This document shows, one piece after another, positions 60,076 through 64,000 of a stretch of 64,000 nt of DNA (positions are counted from its first letter, which is position 1; each line of letters starts with the position of its first letter). Both the position numbers and the translations under genes were made by a program. The notes beneath the pieces were generated by a model, which was not told the origin of the DNA, searched no databases, and worked only from the letters and a program-made list of their open reading frames with translations. The stretch is from positions 1 through 64,000 of the forward strand of contig NZ_FOQM01000036.1 in the NCBI RefSeq assembly GCF_900113735.1. The letters are read 5' to 3'. Source of the DNA: Bradyrhizobium sp. Gha. GTDB taxonomy: Bacteria > Pseudomonadota > Alphaproteobacteria > Rhizobiales > Xanthobacteraceae.

Positions 60076-60339
60076 ATGACTACCACTAAGGCTATTTGCG
60101 CTCACCCCCTCGTCGCCACCGTCAATGAGACATTGGCAATACTCAAGATCGGCCGCGCAAAGTGGCTCAATCAGCTTCTGCATCGCGGAGCAATTGAGGA
60201 GAACACGTTGGACGACCAAGGCACAGCTCGGGACTATTTCGCTGAGTACCAAGTACGCGAGGCCGAGTGGGCCTTCTCCCCCGTCAGGAGCTTCAGAGTG
60301 GGACTTTCCCAGATTGAAGGCGGAAAGGGGCGGAGCTAG
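60076..60339 (+). CDS. Small protein with excisionase/HTH-like segment
   Basis: 87 residues from ATG 60076 (frame open to 59992). The segment ATVNETLAILKIGRAKWLNQ LLHRGAIEENTLDDQG, read as two parts, resembles the HTH_17/excisionase pattern 'TVxEAAxxLxIGRxxLYxLI'. In a tRNA-anchored island a recombination directionality factor is plausible but unproven. The C-terminal half is unremarkable. Confidence 0.4.
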   Translation: MTTTKAICAHPLVATVNETLAILKIGRAKWLNQLLHRGAIEENTLDDQGTARDYFAEYQVREAEWAFSPVRSFRVGLSQIEGGKGRS

Positions 60340-60430
60340 GGGGTCGCTATGTTCTCAGCAGATCGATGAGCCGGATGTTCCGCTCTCGTGATAGAAGATC
60401 ACCTTGCGTTCCTCGAGGAGCCCGGCGGCC

Positions 60431-60598
60431 TTACTTTTTCTCGGGCGATGTATCCTCTCTCGCGAGTTGCGCAGCGAGAGCCCTTAGGATGCGCTGCTCT
60501 GCTACCGGCAACTTTCCATTGCAGAGGGCCTTAGCGACGGCCTCAATCTGCTCGCCGATGCGAGTGCGGATGGCGGCCTTCCGATCCTGCTGATCCAT
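60431..60598 (-). CDS. 55-residue helical hypothetical protein
   Basis: From ATG 60598, GGAGG lies 9 bases upstream. It encodes MDQQDRKAAIRTRIGEQIEA followed by VAKALCNGKLPVAEQRILRA and a Lys-rich end. The periodicity is that of a two-helix protein. No family is known. The good ribosome site makes it more credible than the longer frame to 60778. Confidence 0.55.
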   Translation of the reverse strand: MDQQDRKAAIRTRIGEQIEAVAKALCNGKLPVAEQRILRALAAQLAREDTSPEKK

Positions 60599-60825
60599 TC
60601 GCCGGTACCTCCGAATTTGGCATCGCCAAATCCTGACTCTCCTAATCGGCCTCTTCGGGGTACGAACGGCCCCGGACATCTCCGGGGCTGGAGAGCCGAG
60701 ACGCACCGAGACCGCCCGACGCACCAGAATAAATGCGGCACGCCGGTTGATATCCTCCCGCTCGGGATTCGCTTCCACAGTGCAAAAATATACAGTGTCC
60801 TAAATTTAATGAGACGGTGGCTATC

Positions 60826-60972
60826 TCATTTCGATGGTTCATCGGGCTTACTCTCACGCACGACCCGTGCAACCCTGCGGGGGCCGTCCCACAGCTCAAC
60901 AGTTGGATGTGTCTGCAAGAGTTTCTCGGCTCGAGCTTGGGCGTCTTCTTCGGTTCGGCAATCGATCTGCAC
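60826..60972 (-). CDS. Possible 48-residue remnant or small protein
   Basis: From a GTG at 60972 the frame encodes QIDCRTEEDAQARAEKLLQT then VELWDGPRRVARVVRE. The pattern 'DC..E..A...A..L......VELW....RVA' is seen in a common class of short alphaproteobacterial hypothetical proteins. Coding-like text upstream (AIENLIRSFPDVVMRY) is in a different frame, so the original gene may be frameshifted. Confidence 0.4.
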   Translation of the reverse strand: MQIDCRTEEDAQARAEKLLQTHPTVELWDGPRRVARVVRESKPDEPSK

Positions 60973-61098
60973 GAGCAACGCCGGATAAATCGGACAGCGT
61001 AAGAAACGTATCGCATTACCACGTCAGGAAAGCTGCGAATAAGGTTCTCGATCGCGCTTACGGTTCCTGTGGCCGGAGCGGCATCTCGACGACCTGCA

Positions 61099-61386
61099 TT
61101 ATGGCGGACGCTTCCCCGGGCGCGTCGGCCGAGCGACAGAACGCGTTCCCGGCTGCGTAACGAGGTCGTCCATCAGCCTCTGCTTCAGCTGTTCGGCCTG
61201 TTCCTTGGTCAACCTCTCACCGAAGTGACCATCTTTTCCCAACTGCGCTGGCCTCTTGAGTTCTCGATCGTAGACCATCCAGTCAACGCTTCCCTTCCGA
61301 ACGATAAACCTAGGGCGCGGCGGCGGTGTGTTGTTGGCCAACGTGAGCCTCCCACTTGGTGGACCGCTGGTTTCAAATTTGCACAC
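61099..61386 (-). CDS. Small 'WMVYDRE' protein, copy 2
   Basis: Up to 95 residues: PPPRPRFIVRKGSVDWMVYD, RELKRPAQLGKDGHFGERLT, KEQAEQLKQRLMDDL, then a basic tail. The core matches copy 1 at 56324-56515 in WMVYDRE and LTKEQAE. The start is uncertain, since the first 20 residues may be untranslated. Function is unknown. Confidence 0.6.
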   Translation of the reverse strand: MCKFETSGPPSGRLTLANNTPPPRPRFIVRKGSVDWMVYDRELKRPAQLGKDGHFGERLTKEQAEQLKQRLMDDLVTQPGTRSVARPTRPGKRPP

Positions 61387-61726
61387 CAGGCGGCCGTTTA
61401 TTCTTGAACTGGGACACCGAAAGTCTCAGCACCGTCTAAACTGCAACCTCTATGCCGGTCCGTACCTCGGCGCGTTTCAGCGTGCTCAAATCTGAGCGCC
61501 GGTAGCGCGCCTCGAAGTGGCTCAAATTTCCGAGCATCGCCCGTACCCGAATCTCGGAAGGGCAAGACCGTCCGGCTTTGTCAATGCCAGTGCGGCGAAC
61601 GCATCTGGCACGATTGAAGTAGGAACCGCCGGCCAACAGGTCTGTTGTCACATCATCACCGGCCGAGGCTCTGCCCGTAGGCATCAGGTGGCTGAGAGAC
61701 CGAGAGCGCTCCCGCCTGCATAGGTG
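61387..61726. other. 340-bp degenerate region
   Basis: No intact gene. Short plus-strand text such as RISEGQDRPALSM hints at decayed coding sequence. No ribosome sites or family matches were seen. Confidence 0.4.
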
Positions 61727-61987
61727 ATGGAGCTCCGCCGGCACATCACGCAAGGCGAACGACACATTGCAGAGCAAGAGGAAATGATCGAGGACCTTGC
61801 CACGAACGGGCACGATCTAGCCGAAGCGAAAAAGCTTCTGGACAACTTCTACTCGTGTCAGGTTCTGCACTGCACCCCCCGAAATACTGGCGGGATCAGG
61901 CGAAGGAGTTTCGCACCAAGGCCGAGAGCTGCGAGCAGGCTCGTTAATGGACGCTTCGTCCATCTGTTCCATTGGCACGCTAAATAG
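61727..61987 (+). pseudogene. Composite relic of two small hypothetical genes
   Basis: The frame from ATG 61727 encodes RRHITQGERHIAEQEEMIED and NGHDLAEAKKLLDNF, matching the body of a small coiled-coil protein common in Bradyrhizobium. After about 61865 this frame turns to Arg-rich nonsense. A second frame (61879-61947) reads PKYWRDQAKEFRTKAESCEQ AR-stop, the N-terminal-type text of a different common small protein (form 'EYWRERAEEARTLAE'). The junction looks like a fusion of two gene fragments by deletion. Confidence 0.5.
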
Positions 61988-62191
61988 CACTGGTTCAAAG
62001 CTGGCCACCGCGTTCAGAAACAGGCCAGCGCCTGAGGCGGCCTTACTGTTCCAGCTCTTTGAGGATGCGGTCCCGGTGCATGACCGGCCCAGTCTGCCCG
62101 GGCTTAAACAAAAGAGGAAGACGCAGGCTTGTGAGTTTGATATACTCTTAGTTCTCGCGGTGATCGTGCCGCCAAACCAGGGAGTTCACTA

Positions 62192-62272
62192 GTGGCCTGG
62201 AAAGCACCGAAGATCGTCGAAGTGCCGGTTGGCATGGAGATCAACATGTACGCCTGCGCAGCGCGGAAGTAA
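62192..62272 (+). CDS. pqqA: PQQ precursor peptide PqqA (free-standing copy)
   Basis: A 26-residue frame starting at GTG 62192, with GGGAG 7 bases upstream. It contains the PqqA core EVPVGMEINMYACAARK. The Glu and Tyr that are cross-linked to form pyrroloquinoline quinone are in the required E-x3-Y spacing (EINMY). The N-terminus AWKAPKIV is the Bradyrhizobium/Methylobacterium type. No pqqBCDE follows. A large hairpin begins 14 bases after the stop, so the gene is monocistronic. The neighbouring cytochrome c and PQQ-type dehydrogenase are on the other strand. The peptide must be matured by Pqq enzymes encoded elsewhere. Confidence 0.9.
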   Translation: MAWKAPKIVEVPVGMEINMYACAARK

Positions 62273-62286
62273 GCGATTCGCATCGA

Positions 62287-62349
62287 CCTGCCCGGCGCCA
62301 GAGCTTCGCGACATTTTTCGTCATCTCTGGAGCCGGGCAGGGGCTTTTC
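62287..62349 (+). terminator. Long stem-loop terminator after pqqA
   Basis: CCTGCCCGGC-g-CCAGAG (62287-62303) pairs with CTCTGG-a-GCCGGGCAGG (62325-62341), giving 16 base pairs and one mismatch around a 21-base loop, followed by GGCTTTTCG. It ends the short pqqA transcript. The remaining space to 62529 holds no supported gene. Confidence 0.75.
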
Positions 62350-62529
62350 GATTTCGGCACGCAGACGATCCTAAATAGAGCATTGTACGCCGCGACGCCG
62401 GATGTTTCTCGGCGAGTATCCGTCGCAGTTGTTTTTGCATCTTCTTCGCCAAACATCTGGTTGTGGGTATGGGTTCCGGAGCGCTTCGTTTGTCCGGGCC
62501 CACTGCGGAGCTTGTGGCCGCGCACGGCG

Positions 62530-63123
62530 TTATTTGAAATACGCGAGATAGTGCGCGACGGCGGTGATCTCCTCGTCGCTCATGTGATAGGCGACATCGG
62601 CCATCGCGGCGCCGCCACCGCCGACGCGCTGGCTGCTCTTGTAGTCGTGCAACGCCTTGACCAGATATTCCTCGCGCTGCCCTGCGAGCCGCGCAACAGC
62701 CTTGGTGCCGGCAAAGCTATCCGTATGACATGAGGCGCAGCGGCGGCCGACGGCAACTTCCGCGCCTTTCTTCGAGAGTTCCGGATCGTTGTCCTCGCCA
62801 GGCGTGGGCGGCGTCATGGCCGCGAAATAGGCGCCGAGACTACGCACGTCCTCGTTGGCGATGTCTTGGGCAATCGGCTGCATCTGTTCGTTCTTGCGTG
62901 AGCCGGCGCGGAAGAACACGAGCTGCCATTGCAAGAATTGATCGGGCTGGCCGGCCAGCGAAGGGATGTTCTCGGTCTGCGAGATGCCGTTCTCGCCGTG
63001 ACAGCCGGAGCAGACGGCAGCCTTCTCCTGGACCGCCGCATTGTCGGCGGCGCTTGCGGAGAGGGCGCCAACTGCGAGAAGCGCAGCCGCGCTGATGGCT
63101 TGCGAGACGAACTGCCGGCGCAT
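62530..63123 (-). CDS. Dihaem cytochrome c (c4-like)
   Basis: A 197-residue secreted cytochrome with signal peptide (SAAALLAVGALSASA) and two CxxCH haem sites, CSGCH and CASCH, each in its own c-type domain. The pattern GENGISQTENIPSLAGQPDQ before DEDxRSLGAYFA-like text is typical of cytochrome c4. Axial Met candidates are present in each half (EQMQPIAQD; YHMSDEEI). It is co-directional with the PQQ-type dehydrogenase 187 bp upstream, so it may accept its electrons. Confidence 0.93.
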   Translation of the reverse strand: MRRQFVSQAISAAALLAVGALSASAADNAAVQEKAAVCSGCHGENGISQTENIPSLAGQPDQFLQWQLVFFRAGSRKNEQMQPIAQDIANEDVRSLGAYFAAMTPPTPGEDNDPELSKKGAEVAVGRRCASCHTDSFAGTKAVARLAGQREEYLVKALHDYKSSQRVGGGGAAMADVAYHMSDEEITAVAHYLAYFK

Positions 63124-63264
63124 ATGGGAATTCCGATCTACCGACCGCGTCCTTGCGGGGCGTGCGAAGCACGTGCCCGAACTCCATAACCGCGAGTCGG
63201 GGTTAAGGGTTCCGGACTTGCGCTGGACCGATCCGGAACGACGTGAGACTTTGAAATGAGAGAA

Positions 63265-63293
63265 GCTGCGGCGGCCCTGAGGGCCGCCGCAGC
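63265..63293 (-). terminator. Hairpin between the dehydrogenase and cytochrome genes
   Basis: GCTGCGGCGGCCC (63265-63277) and GGGCCGCCGCAGC (63281-63293) form a perfect 13-bp stem with a 3-base loop, 17 bases past the dehydrogenase stop. On the minus strand TTCTCTCATTTC follows. It may end or attenuate transcription into the cytochrome gene. Confidence 0.65.
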
Positions 63294-63309
63294 CTCCTGT
63301 CGTCGCGCG

Positions 63310-64000
63310 CTACTGCTTGCTGTAGCTGATGCGATAGATCGCGCCGGCCCAGTCGTCGGCGACGAGGATCGAACCGTCCTTGGCGAGGATGATGTCGTCG
63401 GGACGGCCGAGATAACCCTGGTCACCCTCGATCCAGCCGGAGGCGAACACCTCCTGCTTGGCATTCTTGCCGTCAGGATCGACGATCACGCGCACGATCC
63501 GGGCACCCTGATACTTGTGTCTGTTCCAGGAGCCATGCTCAGCGATCAGGATGTTGTTCTTGTATTCGGCGGGGAATTGGTCGCCGGTATAGAACTTCAT
63601 GCCGAGCGGAGCGACGTGCGCGCCCAGATTCAGGACGGGGGGCGTGAACTCCGAGCATTTGTGGCCCATCGCGAACTTATCGTCGGGCAAGTCGCCCTGG
63701 TGGCAGTAGGGATAGCCGAAATGCTCGCCGATCTTGTTGATCATGTTCAGCTTGTCGCTGGGTAGATCGTCGCTGATCCAGTCGCGGGCGTTTTCGGTGA
63801 ACCAATATTTGCCGGTACGAGGATCGACGTCGCCGCCGACCGAGTTGCGAACGCCCAAAGCCCAGATTTCGGCGTTGCCGGTCTTGGGATCGACGCGCCG
63901 GATCTGCGAGACGCTGGTCGGGGGAATGCCGATGTTGAAAGGCGGGCCGAACGGAATGTAGAACCAGCCGTCCTTGTCGGCCGCGAGGTATTTCCAACCG
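63310..64000 (-). CDS. PQQ-type sugar (sorbosone-like) dehydrogenase, C-terminal part
   Basis: The frame is open to the window edge, so the N-terminus is missing; about 229 residues are visible. Text such as GWKYLAADKDGWFYIPFGPP, IRRVDPKTGNAEIWALGVRN, GEHFGYPYCHQGD, ILIAEHGSWNRHKYQGARIV and GYLGRPDDIILAKDGSILVA is that of the soluble glucose/L-sorbosone dehydrogenase six-bladed propeller family, which uses PQQ. RN-S and W-R residues that contact PQQ in this family are present. It is a plausible client of the PQQ made from the adjacent pqqA and a donor to the dihaem cytochrome. Confidence 0.9.
   Translation of the reverse strand, partial: GWKYLAADKDGWFYIPFGPPFNIGIPPTSVSQIRRVDPKTGNAEIWALGVRNSVGGDVDPRTGKYWFTENARDWISDDLPSDKLNMINKIGEHFGYPYCHQGDLPDDKFAMGHKCSEFTPPVLNLGAHVAPLGMKFYTGDQFPAEYKNNILIAEHGSWNRHKYQGARIVRVIVDPDGKNAKQEVFASGWIEGDQGYLGRPDDIILAKDGSILVADDWAGAIYRISYSKQ

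Noticed and set aside
62241..62525. Minus-strand frames between pqqA and the cytochrome gene
   Set aside because: They run through the pqqA terminator hairpin and show no protein-like pattern.

Overview
The window looks like a chromosomal segment of Bradyrhizobium or a close Nitrobacteraceae relative. Base composition is high-GC throughout. It carries a phosphatidylcholine synthase (pcs), a NasT/NasS nitrate-sensing pair next to an assimilatory nirA locus, an HWE-family histidine kinase, an IS110-type transposase end, and dispersed palindromic repeats of the kind common in Bradyrhizobium intergenic regions. The assignment rests on recognised protein families, not on a database search.

Layout. 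1-0.4 kb: 5' end of an IS110-family transposase abutting a dispersed repeat. 0.4-9.2 kb: ketopantoate-reductase-like enzyme, HWE kinase preceded by two overlapping EcfG-type promoter motifs, recG, and the overlapping sdhE-mfd pair. 9.3-15.7 kb: small membrane protein, winged-helix regulator, degenerate GGDEF-like protein, divergent adenylate-forming enzyme overlapping a YejA-like binding protein, IalB-like secreted protein. 15.8-25.1 kb: hspQ, AEC transporter, UbiH-like monooxygenase, pcs-terC, quinone oxidoreductase, argD with an apparent arginine-rich leader peptide and terminator hairpin, unknown protein, rimO. 25.2-31.6 kb: nasT-nasS, then a leader with a sigma54-like promoter and an ANTAR-type hexaloop hairpin, then a formate/nitrite-type channel, nirA and a flavoprotein likely to feed it electrons. 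31.7-38.9 kb: 5-oxoprolinase genes pxpBCA, an RraA-like/cupin pair, secreted proteins, a periplasmic PheC-like dehydratase, DUF1993. 39.5-45.0 kb: five-gene carbohydrate ABC transporter operon ending in a 2-hydroxyacid dehydrogenase. 45.4-50.5 kb: Spy/CpxP-like protein, single-domain receiver, two small proteins, glk, then pncA, a PhaC-like hydrolase and nadE (to 52.7 kb). 53.3-55.7 kb: ilvD and a small Cys/Tyr-rich secreted protein.

56.3-62.2 kb is an accessory zone anchored on tRNA-Ser(TGA). A decayed tyrosine-recombinase gene lies 7 bp behind the tRNA. Around it are an adenylate cyclase-TPR protein, several small orphan genes, and relics, including two homologous 'WMVYDRE' proteins on either side of the tRNA. 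62.2-64 kb holds a free-standing pqqA, too short for ordinary ORF calling, with its own hairpin, followed by convergent genes for a dihaem cytochrome c and a PQQ-type sugar/sorbosone dehydrogenase cut by the window end.

The most notable signals are the putative arginine attenuator of argD, the orphan monocistronic pqqA beside likely users of PQQ, the NasT target leader, and the tandem EcfG-type promoters of the HWE kinase. No CRISPR array, rRNA or intact prophage was seen.
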